The notes: a model not told the origin generated them from the sequence alone. 64,000 bases of DNA from an uncultured Deferribacterales bacterium (GCA_947853665.1 CANTXF010000053.1:1-64000); one strand, 5' to 3'. Positions 14,465 to 23,436 are shown, numbered from the stretch's first letter. Made by a program: numbers and translations.

Positions 14465-15292
14465 ATGGCGGCGCCAACTTTTAAGTTTAAAATCACCACG
14501 CCTTTCGCCAAAAACGGCATAAGGCAGACCATCCCGGAAACTTCCGGCACCACGGAGATGAGCTACGACCAGGGTTATACGGCCGCTTACCAGCAGCCCC
14601 CGGCGGAAGGCGGCAGGTTCATTGAAATGCCTAAAATCAACGAAGCGTTTTACAGGGCTTTTGCGGCAGTTCAGGAATTGCAGGAAGTTCTGGCAGAAGG
14701 CAGCTTTACCGTTGCAGAGGCCGTAAAAGCGCAGACAGCCGAGACGGCTGATAAGCTGGCGGGGCTTCTCGGCATAGCGGGAGGCGGCACGGGGGCGGAC
14801 AACGCAAGCCAGGCGCGGGTAAACCTGGGCCTTGGAAACGTAAATAACACTTCCGATATGGATAAGCCTATCTCAACAGCTGTGCAGGCGGCTCTTAACG
14901 GAAAACAGCCCGCGGGCGATTATGCCACCGCCGCCGCATTGAACAGCGGCCTTGCGGGTAAGCAGCCCGCAGGCGATTACGCCACTAAAAGCGATCTGGG
15001 AAAAATATCGTCCTCATTCATAATGCCGAATTATGCCGACAGACGCAGCTATCAGGCCGGTTCCACCACTTATTCCGCTTCCGATTACGCGTATCTTTAT
15101 ATCGGGGGAAATGTTCCCGACGGCTGGAGCATAACGGTTACCATAAACGGATTTCAAATGACCACGGGTGTAAACGGAACAGGCGGAGCGGCTACTCCCA
15201 GCGGTATCGCGTTTCTTCCTATAAAACGCGGGGATGTTATAGAAACGAACGCGGCCTGGACCGCGATTATCGCCTCTAAGGTAACGGCGTGA
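14465..15292 (+). CDS. Tail fibre protein
   Basis: 275 aa, ATG 14465 with AGGAGG upstream. The N-terminal 90 residues would attach to the baseplate. GGGTGADNASQARVNLGLGNVNNTSD is the common phage fibre repeat, followed by two copies of GKQPAGDYAT. The C-terminal 100 residues are beta-rich and probably form the receptor-binding tip (ADRRSYQAGSTTYSASDYAYLYI). Short for a fibre; no separate fibre chaperone gene follows, so this may be the full host-range determinant. Confidence 0.8.
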   Translation: MAAPTFKFKITTPFAKNGIRQTIPETSGTTEMSYDQGYTAAYQQPPAEGGRFIEMPKINEAFYRAFAAVQELQEVLAEGSFTVAEAVKAQTAETADKLAGLLGIAGGGTGADNASQARVNLGLGNVNNTSDMDKPISTAVQAALNGKQPAGDYATAAALNSGLAGKQPAGDYATKSDLGKISSSFIMPNYADRRSYQAGSTTYSASDYAYLYIGGNVPDGWSITVTINGFQMTTGVNGTGGAATPSGIAFLPIKRGDVIETNAAWTAIIASKVTA

Positions 15293-15311
15293 AAAAAAAG
15301 GATAAAAAATT

Positions 15312-15680
15312 ATGACTAAAACGGCTGTTATTGCCGCCTCCGCTCTTATACTGACGGCGGCAGTTTGGATAATTACGCTGAATATAAAGCTGTCCTCCGC
15401 GAAAACGGAAATTCTGACCCTGACCGCGGAGCTTGCCCGAAAAGACACGCGGATAGCGCAGGCGGAGGCCGCTCTTGAGCGTCAGAACGAAGCGGCGGAA
15501 AAATTAAGGGCCGAGGCGGAAACGCGGGCCGAAGCCGCCGAAAAGGAATACGGCCGCCTTAACAGAAAATACGGGCTTGCCATGAAAAAAGCCGCCGAAG
15601 ATCTAGGCTCTTCCCCCGGCTGCGAAGCCCGGCTAAAAGCCATATACGAAGCCCAGGAGGCGTGGTGTTATGAACGATAA
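15312..15680 (+). CDS. Inner-membrane spanin (Rz-like)
   Basis: 122 aa: an N-terminal membrane segment (VIAASALILTAAVWIITLNI) followed by a long Ala/Glu/Lys/Arg-rich coiled coil (residues about 28-100). With the overlapping lipoprotein gene this is the i-spanin/o-spanin arrangement used to fuse inner and outer membranes in the last step of lysis. Assignment is from architecture and position, since spanins share little sequence. Confidence 0.75.
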   Translation: MTKTAVIAASALILTAAVWIITLNIKLSSAKTEILTLTAELARKDTRIAQAEAALERQNEAAEKLRAEAETRAEAAEKEYGRLNRKYGLAMKKAAEDLGSSPGCEARLKAIYEAQEAWCYER

Positions 15681-15933
15681 GGAGCTTATATCGAACGCTT
15701 TAAAATATATCCGCTGGATAATAGGGCTTATTATTTTCTGCGGGGTTTTATCCACCTGGGGCTGCGCCTCTAAAGAGCGGGTCATTACGGAATATAAAAC
15801 CGTAAAGGTGCCGGTCAAGTGCGCCGTCGAGCTTCCACGGAGACCGGAGCCTGCGGCAGACCCGGTGGAAATGAATTTTTTAATACTTCACTACGCGGAG
15901 GAGCTTGAAACCGCCATAAGGAGCTGCCTGTAA
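15670..15933 (+). CDS. Outer-membrane spanin lipoprotein (Rz1-like)
   Basis: 87 aa, overlapping the i-spanin by 11 nt in another frame. Hydrophobic N-terminus ending in a lipobox (LSTWGC followed by ASK), then a short region with prolines (VPVKCAVELPRRPEPAADP). Lipid-anchored to the outer membrane, it would pair with the i-spanin. It implies the host has an outer membrane. Confidence 0.75.
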   Translation: MNDKELISNALKYIRWIIGLIIFCGVLSTWGCASKERVITEYKTVKVPVKCAVELPRRPEPAADPVEMNFLILHYAEELETAIRSCL

Positions 15934-16247
15934 TGGAGGACGTTTTCAAATATCTGTGGATGGCTGTCGTAGCCGCCGTGGGCGGAACGATAGGATTTAT
16001 AAGCAAAATATCGCCAAGGCTTACGGGACAGGCCCTCCACACTAAAATAAGGGCTTACCTGATGGGGCTTGTAACCAGTATGTTCGTCGCCTATATAACT
16101 TATGAAGGCTCTCTTTTCTTTATCCACAGCGAGCGCCTTTCCGTGGCTCTGGCCGGGCTTGCCTCATTTGCGGGGACGGATTTACTGGTAATACTGCAGC
16201 AGAATTTTATTGAAGTTATAAAGCGCAAACTGGGAGGCGTTAAATGA
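15933..16247 (+). CDS. Phage holin
   Basis: 104 aa with three hydrophobic segments (about residues 8-28, 42-62, 70-92) and a short basic tail (KRKLGG), the usual build of class I/III holins. Its start touches the o-spanin stop and its stop overlaps the endolysin start, placing it in the lysis operon. The holin forms membrane lesions that release the endolysin. Confidence 0.75.
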   Translation: MEDVFKYLWMAVVAAVGGTIGFISKISPRLTGQALHTKIRAYLMGLVTSMFVAYITYEGSLFFIHSERLSVALAGLASFAGTDLLVILQQNFIEVIKRKLGGVK

Positions 16248-16582
16248 AACTGGGAGACTATCAGGAAATATTCGGCATCAACGTGGGTAAACTGATAACC
16301 TACTGCGAGGCTCTGGGATACAGGCCCCGCCTGCGGGAATGTCAGCGGACGGAGACACAGCAGGAAATATATATAAAAGAAGGCAAAAGCTGGACGAAAA
16401 ACAGCGCCCACCTTGAATGTCTTGCGATAGATATATATTTTACGAAGGACGGCCGCCTGCTCGAAGGCAAGGATGAGCTGCAAATCCTTGGCGACTACTG
16501 GGAGAGCCTTTACCCGTATAACCGCTGGGGCGGCAACTGGCAAAAGCTGGACTGCCCCCACTTCGAGCTGAAAAAGCCATAA
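16244..16582 (+). CDS. M15-type endolysin (L-alanyl-D-glutamate / D-Ala peptidase)
   Basis: 112 aa. Zinc-site signature of the M15/VanY family: S54-x-H56 in NSAHLECLAIDIY with D63, and H106 in CPHFE; RPRLRECQRT near residue 30 is the usual substrate-site start. It cuts peptide cross-links in the wall. No signal peptide, so release depends on the holin one gene upstream. Last gene of the phage late operon in this window. Confidence 0.85.
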   Translation: MKLGDYQEIFGINVGKLITYCEALGYRPRLRECQRTETQQEIYIKEGKSWTKNSAHLECLAIDIYFTKDGRLLEGKDELQILGDYWESLYPYNRWGGNWQKLDCPHFELKKP

Positions 16583-16702
16583 GATATTGTTAAACGTCAA
16601 TATTATATGTGGAAATAACAAGCTGTCTCAAACCTGCCGTTCAAATAAACGGCGTTTGCCTGATGTAAAATTCGCTCCATTTTAAAAATAGTTTCACAAC
16701 GT

Positions 16703-16747
16703 CCCGCAAAGTCCGTAAAGCTTTGCGGGATTTTGATTTTCACAGGC
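16703..16747 (+). terminator. Terminator-like hairpin, direct-repeat copy 1
   Basis: CCCGCAAAG (16703-16711) pairs with CTTTGCGGG (16721-16729), followed by attttgatttt. It could end the lysis operon. The 38-nt stretch 16710-16747 recurs with one change at 19112-19149. Confidence 0.65.
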
Positions 16748-17238
16748 CACATAATCCCGTTTGCTCTTAAAAAAGCCACCAGAGTACCGACACACAGGAA
16801 AAGTAAAGATCAATACAATAATTTTTTGAAAACACGGGTGCTAACCTCTCTTTTATTTTTCCATTTCAGCCTTATGCTGGATATGAGCGTATTACGTCCG
16901 GGGCAAAATATATAAAAAATTGCAGCAAGAGGTAATTTTATACCGGAAAAAAACAGGCTCGTAGGTATGACGTTTAAAGACAAATTATTCAGAATCAATA
17001 TCACGGTAATTAACTTTTATAGCCGTGATCTTTCGTCAATTCCGGCTGCGCCAGCACAAATAAGGACATATTTAAAAATATAGGCATACAGCGCAGTGCA
17101 ACTCCGTTGCCAATCTAATGAAATACAAATAGTTCATAATGATTGCCTTGATCTTCAATTTTTTGACTGCCTTAATAGGCCATATAAAATTTATCCTAAG
17201 CCTTTTTCAAAAAACAAGTTGTTATCGTACTAAATATA

Positions 17239-17252
17239 GACTAAATTTAGTC
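17239..17252. promoter_or_regulatory. Palindromic operator upstream of the antitoxin gene
   Basis: GACTAAATTTAGTC is a perfect 14-bp palindrome 13 nt before the antitoxin ATG. Phd/YefM-type antitoxins repress their own promoter through such sites. Confidence 0.65.
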
Positions 17253-17264
17253 AGAAGGTGATTT

Positions 17265-17540
17265 ATGAAATATTCGGAGCAAATCGTACCAATCAGTTAT
17301 TTAAAGGATAATGCGGCTAAAATTGCAAAAGAGCTTGACGGTTCGCCGCTTATCGTCACTCAGAATGGCGAAGCTAAATTTGTTGTCCAGGACATACACA
17401 GCTATGAAGAAACCCAGGAAACGCTGGCATTATTAAAGATACTGGCCTTGGGTGAAAAACAGATCCGAAAGGGCAAGACTATGCCTTTGGATGATGCCAT
17501 AGCCAAAATCAAACAAAGCCATAAACAGCATGAATATTGA
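17265..17540 (+). CDS. Phd/YefM-type antitoxin
   Basis: 91 aa. IVPISYLKDNAAKIAKELDGSPLIVTQNGEAKFVVQD is the Phd/YefM N-terminal DNA-binding fold, and the C-terminal helices (about 45-91) would wrap the toxin. It represses the operon together with the toxin, consistent with the palindrome at 17239. Stop overlaps the toxin start by 11 nt. Confidence 0.88.
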   Translation: MKYSEQIVPISYLKDNAAKIAKELDGSPLIVTQNGEAKFVVQDIHSYEETQETLALLKILALGEKQIRKGKTMPLDDAIAKIKQSHKQHEY

Positions 17541-17847
17541 AATAACCAATGACGCTTATGACGATTTACAGAGCATTTACAGCTATATAGCCCGCAATGA
17601 CTCGGTGGAAAGCGCGGATTATGCGATTGATAGTATTCATAAGCAGATAACCGCGCTGTCAAAGTTTCCATTACGCGGCGCAGGGGTAAGGGAATTAGCC
17701 GCTTTAGGGAATAAAAACTATAAGGAAGTGTATTTCAAACCCTATCGCATTATCTATAAAGTCAAAAATAACGTAGTTTATATCGTTATCGTGGGAGACG
17801 GCCGCAGAAATTTCAAGACGCTGCTTGAGAGGCGGCTGTTACGCTGA
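17530..17847 (+). CDS. RelE/ParE-family toxin
   Basis: 105 aa. The sequence starts MNIEITNDAYDDLQSIYSYI, has LSKFPLRGAGVREL in the middle and ends FKPYRIIYKVKNNVVYIVIVGDGRR, the ParE/RelE fold. The ..R..NFKTLLERRLL end is typical of the ParE branch, which poisons gyrase rather than cutting mRNA, though I cannot settle that from sequence. Paired with the overlapping antitoxin gene. Confidence 0.87.
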   Translation: MNIEITNDAYDDLQSIYSYIARNDSVESADYAIDSIHKQITALSKFPLRGAGVRELAALGNKNYKEVYFKPYRIIYKVKNNVVYIVIVGDGRRNFKTLLERRLLR

Positions 17848-17934
17848 ACCTAGATTTACTGAATTAAAAACGTTTTAAAGTTGATAGAACAGCTTATTTT
17901 ACTAGAAGGAAGAGCGATCTGACAGGAGAAGATA

Positions 17935-18939
17935 ATGGATATTTTTTGGAATAAAATTCAAAAGATAGAAGGAGCTAGAAAAAGAATTATTAAGCAAATC
18001 AAAAAGAATGGCAACAATGAGCATGATTATCAATTTTTCTATCGAGGACAAAATGATAAACATGAGTTAGTACCTGCTATTTATGCCCAAAACCTAATTG
18101 AACATGAGCACGAAATGATAAATGATATTTTATCCAGTCATCCTGAAGAATTTATTGATAAACCTTTTATGGTGGATAAACTTGCCATGATGCAGCATTA
18201 CGGCTTACCAACAAGATTGTTGGATATTACTATAAGTCCACTCGTTGCGCTATTCTTCGCTTGTGGAAATAAGAAACTAAATAATAAAATAAAGAAAACC
18301 ATTTATGTTATTGCGATACACAAAACATTGGTAAAGCACTGGAATAGCGACACGGTATCAGTATTGAGCAATTTAGCTTGCATTGACAATGACAAAATAA
18401 AAAAAGATTATATAACTATGAGTAAGTATTACGAAACTGATAAAAGTTTAACGAAAGATACTGGCAACAATTTGAATATAAACAGTGCACGTGTAAAATG
18501 CTATGTACGTTTATTTAATTATCTTAAAAAAAAGTTTAGAAATCTTAAACATAGATTGCAATATTCTAAACCATTGGAAAAATATCAATTTATGGGTTAT
18601 CTTGTAGCCTCCATCAGGAATGAAAAGCCTGCTTTCAGACATATTATTGATATAAAAGACCTACATAAAATCATTTGTGTACTTCCTCGCAATAATAATG
18701 CAAGATTGATCGCACAGAAGGGGGCATTTCTGCTATTTGGTATGAAAGGACAAGATAAATATGAATGCATAGATTTTAAAAAGGCAGCAGGTTTTTATCA
18801 TCGTAAAATTGTCCTAAATTTAAATGAAGGCACCAGAAAAAAATATTTAGAGCAGCTAGGACGTTTGGGAGTGGATGATGCTACTCTATTTCCTGAAATT
18901 GCTAACCGTGCGGAAATGATTAAAAATAAATACACTTAA
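17935..18939 (+). CDS. FRG-domain protein
   Basis: 334 aa. FFYRGQNDKHELVPAIY (residues about 39-55) is the defining FRG motif; MMQHYGLPTRLLDITISPLVALFFAC (about 89-113) is the second conserved block. FRG proteins often occur in defence islands and prophages; their chemistry is not established to my knowledge. The gene is clearly more AT-rich, with many AAA/AAT/ATA codons, than the neighbouring phage and glycan genes, suggesting recent acquisition. ATG 17935 has aggaga upstream. It lies just downstream of the toxin-antitoxin pair. Confidence 0.82.
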   Translation: MDIFWNKIQKIEGARKRIIKQIKKNGNNEHDYQFFYRGQNDKHELVPAIYAQNLIEHEHEMINDILSSHPEEFIDKPFMVDKLAMMQHYGLPTRLLDITISPLVALFFACGNKKLNNKIKKTIYVIAIHKTLVKHWNSDTVSVLSNLACIDNDKIKKDYITMSKYYETDKSLTKDTGNNLNINSARVKCYVRLFNYLKKKFRNLKHRLQYSKPLEKYQFMGYLVASIRNEKPAFRHIIDIKDLHKIICVLPRNNNARLIAQKGAFLLFGMKGQDKYECIDFKKAAGFYHRKIVLNLNEGTRKKYLEQLGRLGVDDATLFPEIANRAEMIKNKYT

Positions 18940-19297
18940 ATATAGCAATCATAAAATCATAATTATATAAGCAGTCTAATAAATATTTCATCAGTATCGG
19001 AACTCTTGTTGATACAGAACAGAGGTGTTAATAAAAATATCGCGTCCATAGGGTATTTTCAGCTTTTATTAAATCCCTTCGCTAATTTCAGAAAATTCCG
19101 TAATCCCGCACAGTCCGTAAAGCTTTGCGGGATTTTGATTTTTACAGGCAAAATCATCTTATAAAACCCTGATACGTACCTGCAATAACCAAAAAAACGC
19201 AAGGCAGCACCTGCGGAAAAACGCCCGAAGCGCAGGAGAACCCTAGGCCGAACTTCGCCAGTACGGGCGACGCGCAAAATTATCCGGCGGTTTCGCC
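18940..19297. other. Gene-free stretch after the FRG gene
   Basis: 358 bp containing the second terminator-like direct repeat (19105-19149) and, at about 19226-19262, a degraded element C relative (cgaagcgcaggag followed later by cttcg). Nothing else recognisable. Confidence 0.6.
19105..19149 (+). terminator. Terminator-like hairpin, direct-repeat copy 2
   Basis: CCCGCA (19105-19110) with TGCGGG (19126-19131), then attttgattttt. Shares a 38-nt block with 16710-16747, so the toxin-antitoxin and FRG genes lie between direct repeats. Confidence 0.6.
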
Positions 19298-19537
19298 CTA
19301 TTGCTTCAGCAGGCTTTCCACATGGGCGGCAAGACCGTTTAACGTGGCTATGCCGTTCAGCTCCGTATTGGCGAAGTCGATTTCTATGCCGAATTCGTCC
19401 TCTATTTCCAGAAGCACATTTACAAACGCCATGGAATCTATAATACCGGAAGTGATAACGGAAGAATCACCGTTAATTTTATCCGCGTCTATGCCCTTTC
19501 TTTTAAGTATGTCTGCTATCCTTTCATATACCGTCAT
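19298..19537 (-). CDS. Acyl/peptidyl carrier protein
   Basis: 79 aa, acidic, helical. SGIIDSMAF carries the Ser that would receive 4'-phosphopantetheine. Resembles DltC and NRPS-type carrier proteins more than fatty-acid AcpP. The adenylation enzyme that probably loads it is encoded 262 bp upstream on the same strand, with a dispersed repeat between. Confidence 0.85.
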   Translation of the reverse strand: MTVYERIADILKRKGIDADKINGDSSVITSGIIDSMAFVNVLLEIEDEFGIEIDFANTELNGIATLNGLAAHVESLLKQ

Positions 19538-19574
19538 ATTTTTTGCTCCGTGTATCTAAAGCGACGCGCCGCGA

Positions 19575-19797
19575 AGGCTCCGAAAGGGAATCGTCCGCCC
19601 CCGGTCTTCCGTCAGCAAATTATGCGCGTCCCGTTTTTCTTTTCCGGGCTTGCTCTAAATCGAGCGGGAACAGGTAAGCCCCTCCCGATTTGGCTCCGCT
19701 TCGCCCCGGGTTCAGAAAACAACGCGCGGCAAAAGCGGGAACCGCCCCGATCAATGCGGCTCGCTTCCTCTCCGCCGATACGCTCTCCCGTTTCTGC
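19575..19797. repeat. Composite copy of element A (divergent)
   Basis: Contains cgggcttgctctaaatcgag followed by cgggaacaggtaagccc and tcccgatttggctccgc, recognisable parts of the intergenic form seen at 27580-27722 and 59560-59735. Confidence 0.6.
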
Positions 19798-19799
19798 TT

Positions 19800-21350
19800 T
19801 CAAGCGTCCAGCAGGCTTTTCAGCCTGTTTCTGTCCACCTTTCCGTTTGAGTTAACGGGAAAATCGTCCGTAATTATAAAATCATCCGGCACCATGTATG
19901 GCGGCAGAAGGTTTTTGAGACGCTCTTTAACTTCCCCGGCAGACAAGCTCTCCTTAGCCAGAACGAAGGCCGTCATGCCGCTGTAATTTACCGCCCCTAC
20001 GGGAACGGGTATGACGACGGCGTCCAGACACCCGTCTATACGGGATATGGCGTTCTCCACCTCGTAAAGCTCCACCCTGTATCCCCTTATCTGGGCCTGA
20101 GAGTCGTTCCTGCCCAGAAAAACGATACCGTCGTCCGTCATTTTGCATAAATCGCCGGTCATATAATAGGTTTTGCAGCCTTTTTTTACGAATTTTCCGG
20201 CGGTTTGCTCCGGGTCGTTCAGATATCCCCCGGCAAGCTGCCTTCCGGAAAGGGCAAGCTCCCCCACGCTTCCGTCGGGAACCGGACGGCCAGCCTCATC
20301 TACGATAACGGCTTCCATTCCGACGTTGGGAGCGCCTATGGGCACGGAACCGCAGTAATCGGCCTTTTCTGTCGCTTCACGGCCGAATTCAAAATATGTG
20401 CAGGCTATGGTGGCTTCCGTCGGGCCGTATATGTTCTCTATTTTAGCTCCGGGCGCCGCCAGAGAGAAAAGCCTGGCGTCATCGAAAGGGAGCGCCTCCC
20501 CGCAGAAAGCGGCGTATTCGAGCGAAGGCATGGCTCCGCTTTTAAGAACGCGCATTTTTCTCATCATGGTAAGCACGGACGGCACAAGCAGCGCATGATT
20601 TATGCCGTGCCTGTTTATAAAAGAAACGGGGTTTATCCTGTCCGCCCTGTCGGGCACATAAAGGCAGCCGCCTTTTAAAAAGCTCAGAAAAACCGAATGG
20701 GCCGACAAATCGAAGGTAAGGTCGTTCATCTGTATCAGCCTGCCGTTTTCATCGGCCCGGTTCCTTTCGCAGAAAGCGGATATATAGCCTGAAAGATTAT
20801 CCCGGCTTATGCGTATGCCCTTGGGCTTTCCTGTGCTGCCGGAAGTAAAGAGAAGATATACGCTGTCCTCTCCCCGGTCCGGGGGAAGTCCGCACCGGCA
20901 AGAATCTGCTCCCGCCCCGTGGAAGCGCCGGCCCGGATAATCGGCGGCAAGCCTTTTGCAGCAAGAAGGGGGAACGATAATTTCATATCCGTCCGATCCG
21001 GCAAAAATATTTTCCCAGCCGGTAAAATCGTCCGGGTCAGCTATTATAAACCTGGCTCCGGAAGCTTTTATGACGCTCATATTCCTTTCCGTTGGGAAAT
21101 TTTCGTTAAGTGGAACGTAATATCCCCCGGCCAGCACGGTTCCGCATAAAGCCGCGTATGTAAAGAAGCTGCCTTTTCCTGCGATTACCGCCGGCTCGTC
21201 CCCCTTCAGCCCCAGCGAAAGCAGGCGGCGGGCCACGCCTTCAGACAGGGCGGCAAGCTCGCCGTAAGTATGGAACCTTCCTCCGGTAAAAAGGGCGTTC
21301 CGACCGCTATGATCCTTGAACGATGAAAGAAGATCACTACTTAGCGACAC
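19800..21350 (-). CDS. AMP-forming adenylation enzyme (amino-acid or acyl activating)
   Basis: 516 aa with the canonical adenylation motifs: LLFTSGSTGKPKGI (P-loop A3), YGPTEATIACTYF (A5), YMTGDLC (A7) and NSNGKVDRNRL (A10, catalytic Lys). The DltA/NRPS-like layout suggests activation of an amino acid or small hydroxy acid to AMP and transfer to the carrier protein encoded downstream. Its start overlaps the end of the acyltransferase-peptidase gene by 14 nt, so both are co-expressed in the glycan-modification operon. Substrate cannot be read by eye. Confidence 0.85.
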   Translation of the reverse strand: MSLSSDLLSSFKDHSGRNALFTGGRFHTYGELAALSEGVARRLLSLGLKGDEPAVIAGKGSFFTYAALCGTVLAGGYYVPLNENFPTERNMSVIKASGARFIIADPDDFTGWENIFAGSDGYEIIVPPSCCKRLAADYPGRRFHGAGADSCRCGLPPDRGEDSVYLLFTSGSTGKPKGIRISRDNLSGYISAFCERNRADENGRLIQMNDLTFDLSAHSVFLSFLKGGCLYVPDRADRINPVSFINRHGINHALLVPSVLTMMRKMRVLKSGAMPSLEYAAFCGEALPFDDARLFSLAAPGAKIENIYGPTEATIACTYFEFGREATEKADYCGSVPIGAPNVGMEAVIVDEAGRPVPDGSVGELALSGRQLAGGYLNDPEQTAGKFVKKGCKTYYMTGDLCKMTDDGIVFLGRNDSQAQIRGYRVELYEVENAISRIDGCLDAVVIPVPVGAVNYSGMTAFVLAKESLSAGEVKERLKNLLPPYMVPDDFIITDDFPVNSNGKVDRNRLKSLLDA

Positions 21351-23433
21351 GGCCGGCCTCCTCGATAAGCCCCCTGTTTTTAAGCTCTTTTGCTACGGAA
21401 TAAATTTCCGGAAAATCCCTGCCCAGGATTTCCGCTATATCGAGAAGGGAGCTTTTCCCGTCCAGATAGGCTATAACGTCCGTAAGGCCGCGGGTGCAGT
21501 CCGCGCTGCCCCGCATGCTTACGGTAGGATAAAGCCCGTATTTGCCCAGACAAGGTTCCCCTACGGTTTTCATGCGGTATTTTCCGTCGTTTTCCAGAAT
21601 GTCTATACATTTTGCAACGAACCGTATACCCCCCCCCAATCCTTTTTTCGATATAAAATTCAAATCGTCGCGCGACGTGTGGTATTCCTTAAAAACGCCG
21701 AATTTGGTTCTGCAAAGGCACACGACGGGAAGGCCCGCGCCGGGGGAGCAGAACTGGCGCTCGTCGCTGCCTCTTTCCAGAAAAGGATACTCCTTAACCG
21801 GGCCGGAAGTATGCCTTAAAACGTGCGAGGCTATCCTGTCGGAATATGTATCGTTATAGGGAGTATGCACGCAGGAGTAATCCCCGTCGTCCCCCATGCA
21901 AGAAAGGACGAACCCGGCCTTTACCCGTTTTTTAAGATTTTCCAGATTCTCTTTCATATAAATAAGGGAGCCGATGGTTTCCGGGATAAATATAAACCTG
22001 TACGTATATCTCCTCTCCGGCAGGGAATAAACGTATTTCGCCGCCTCCGTAGCAACCGCTATGCCGGAGAGGTTGTCGTTGGCCATATCCGGATGGCATA
22101 TATATGTGGATATAAGCACTTCTTCGTCCGAATATCCGTTTATTATAAGCTCGCCGTAGTTTATCACGCCGCCGGAGTTAAAATCCGAATCTATTTTGAC
22201 CCTGTACACGGCTTCCGGCGCGCGGCGAAGCTCCTCTCGCAGCCGGTGAGGTATGCAGAACCCCCAGCGCCTTTTATAATAGGACGTAACGTAAGGCGTC
22301 GCATCCGGGTCGTTTTCAAGGGAATATAAATGGCCGTCCAGCTCGGCAAAGGACATCCGCCTGTCCACAGGCTCCGAATATCCTGCGACATGAAGCGCCC
22401 TGTCCTTAAAATCCGCTATCCTGACGCCATTTTCATTTTCTATATAGGCTTCCCTTATATTCCATTCGGGCGGTACGTTCCAGTCGAAAACGACTCCCCC
22501 GTCCCTGCCGCAGGGGTACTCCATAACGCGAAGCTCTCCCAGGTGGTATTTCTTAATATAGGCTAGGGTCTTCCTGACGCCCTCGCCGGAAATACTGCGG
22601 TTTACGGAAAAAAGAGCGGAGCATATTCCATAGGCCTCTTCTTCCGGAGCGGCTTTTTTATCGTGCTGGCCCCGGTACTGCACCTGCATGGCCGCGTTGT
22701 TTTCAAGAATATCGCGCCGTATTATTTCATAACTATCGAATATATCTATATAAGCTATCGTCGAATCGTTTATTTTTTCTTCCCGGGCGGCGCCTTTTTT
22801 TAAAAATTCCTCGTACAAAGCTCCGGCGTCCCCGCCTACTTCAAGCTCCAGCTTTCTGACGTTCATCATATACCTGCGCTTTTCCCGGGCTCCGTTTTCG
22901 TCTATATAAACGGATTCAAAATATTTGTTATACCTGTAAGGAACGCCCAGGCATTGCTCTACGTGGTGGCAGAAGGTATAATGATTGTTGAAATGAACGT
23001 CTATTACGATATTTTTGGCGCGCTTTTGATAAAGATAATCGAAAACCGTGCCGGGGCCGAAAGAGGAGCGCGTATCTATCCCGTAAAGATACTCCGCGTC
23101 CTTTCCCCAGACGGCGAAAGAATATATGGGATGGCGGGTCCTTATAAAATCCGGCCTTTTTAACGCCGCGTTTCCGAGAAAGCCGGTTTTGCCTCTCGTT
23201 TTTCCGTAGTCGAAAACGCCGCCCCGGCAGAAATCCCAGTTATACACGGGCAGAAGCAGCGTCCCTCCGCCAAGCCTGTTTATAAGAGAATCAAGAAATA
23301 CGTCCGCATCGAAAGTTTCGCCGTCCTCCATAGCGGAATAAGCCATACGGGAAATATCGGAGGAAAGCAGAACGGTATCGTCCGGCAAAATGTCCAGCAT
23401 ACCGGGTATGCCGGCGTAAGAAACGCGGCTCAT
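21337..23433 (-). CDS. AAC(3)-like acyltransferase fused to a DUF4910/M28-like peptidase
   Basis: 698 aa. Residues about 5-260 match the AAC(3) antibiotic N-acetyltransferase family (DTVLLSSDI, LGGGTLLLPVYNWDFC, RTRHPIYSFAVWG, DVHFNNHYTFCHHVE), members of which transfer acyl groups to sugar amines. Residues about 265-640 are a DUF4910-type metallopeptidase (YICHPDMANDNLSG near 445, IFIPETIGS, EYHTSRDD), and the last 60 residues look like a winged helix. Sits between the adenylation and SDR genes; probably adds an activated acyl group to a glycan amine. A run of nine G (21629-21637 on the + strand as C9), encoding LGGG near residue 600, makes the reading frame prone to slippage. Confidence 0.8.
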   Translation of the reverse strand: MSRVSYAGIPGMLDILPDDTVLLSSDISRMAYSAMEDGETFDADVFLDSLINRLGGGTLLLPVYNWDFCRGGVFDYGKTRGKTGFLGNAALKRPDFIRTRHPIYSFAVWGKDAEYLYGIDTRSSFGPGTVFDYLYQKRAKNIVIDVHFNNHYTFCHHVEQCLGVPYRYNKYFESVYIDENGAREKRRYMMNVRKLELEVGGDAGALYEEFLKKGAAREEKINDSTIAYIDIFDSYEIIRRDILENNAAMQVQYRGQHDKKAAPEEEAYGICSALFSVNRSISGEGVRKTLAYIKKYHLGELRVMEYPCGRDGGVVFDWNVPPEWNIREAYIENENGVRIADFKDRALHVAGYSEPVDRRMSFAELDGHLYSLENDPDATPYVTSYYKRRWGFCIPHRLREELRRAPEAVYRVKIDSDFNSGGVINYGELIINGYSDEEVLISTYICHPDMANDNLSGIAVATEAAKYVYSLPERRYTYRFIFIPETIGSLIYMKENLENLKKRVKAGFVLSCMGDDGDYSCVHTPYNDTYSDRIASHVLRHTSGPVKEYPFLERGSDERQFCSPGAGLPVVCLCRTKFGVFKEYHTSRDDLNFISKKGLGGGIRFVAKCIDILENDGKYRMKTVGEPCLGKYGLYPTVSMRGSADCTRGLTDVIAYLDGKSSLLDIAEILGRDFPEIYSVAKELKNRGLIEEAGRVAK
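21629..21637 (-). repeat. G9 homopolymer tract in the acyltransferase-peptidase gene
   Basis: Nine G on the coding strand (TTG GGG GGG GGT), in frame in this sequence. Slippage by one would truncate the peptidase domain. Confidence 0.9.
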
Positions 23434-23436
23434 AAT

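Larger units (their letters stand above)
16583..17264. other. Gene-free stretch between the lysis cassette and the toxin-antitoxin pair
   Basis: 682 bp, AT-rich. It contains a terminator-like hairpin element (16703-16747) and, at its end, the palindromic operator of the antitoxin gene. Short ORFs here show no recognisable protein features. The right prophage end may lie in it, but I see no terminal sequence that fixes it. Confidence 0.6.

Noticed and set aside
1-16582. Left and right ends or attachment site of the prophage
   Set aside because: The left end lies outside the window, and no terminal repeat or target duplication could be shown on the right.
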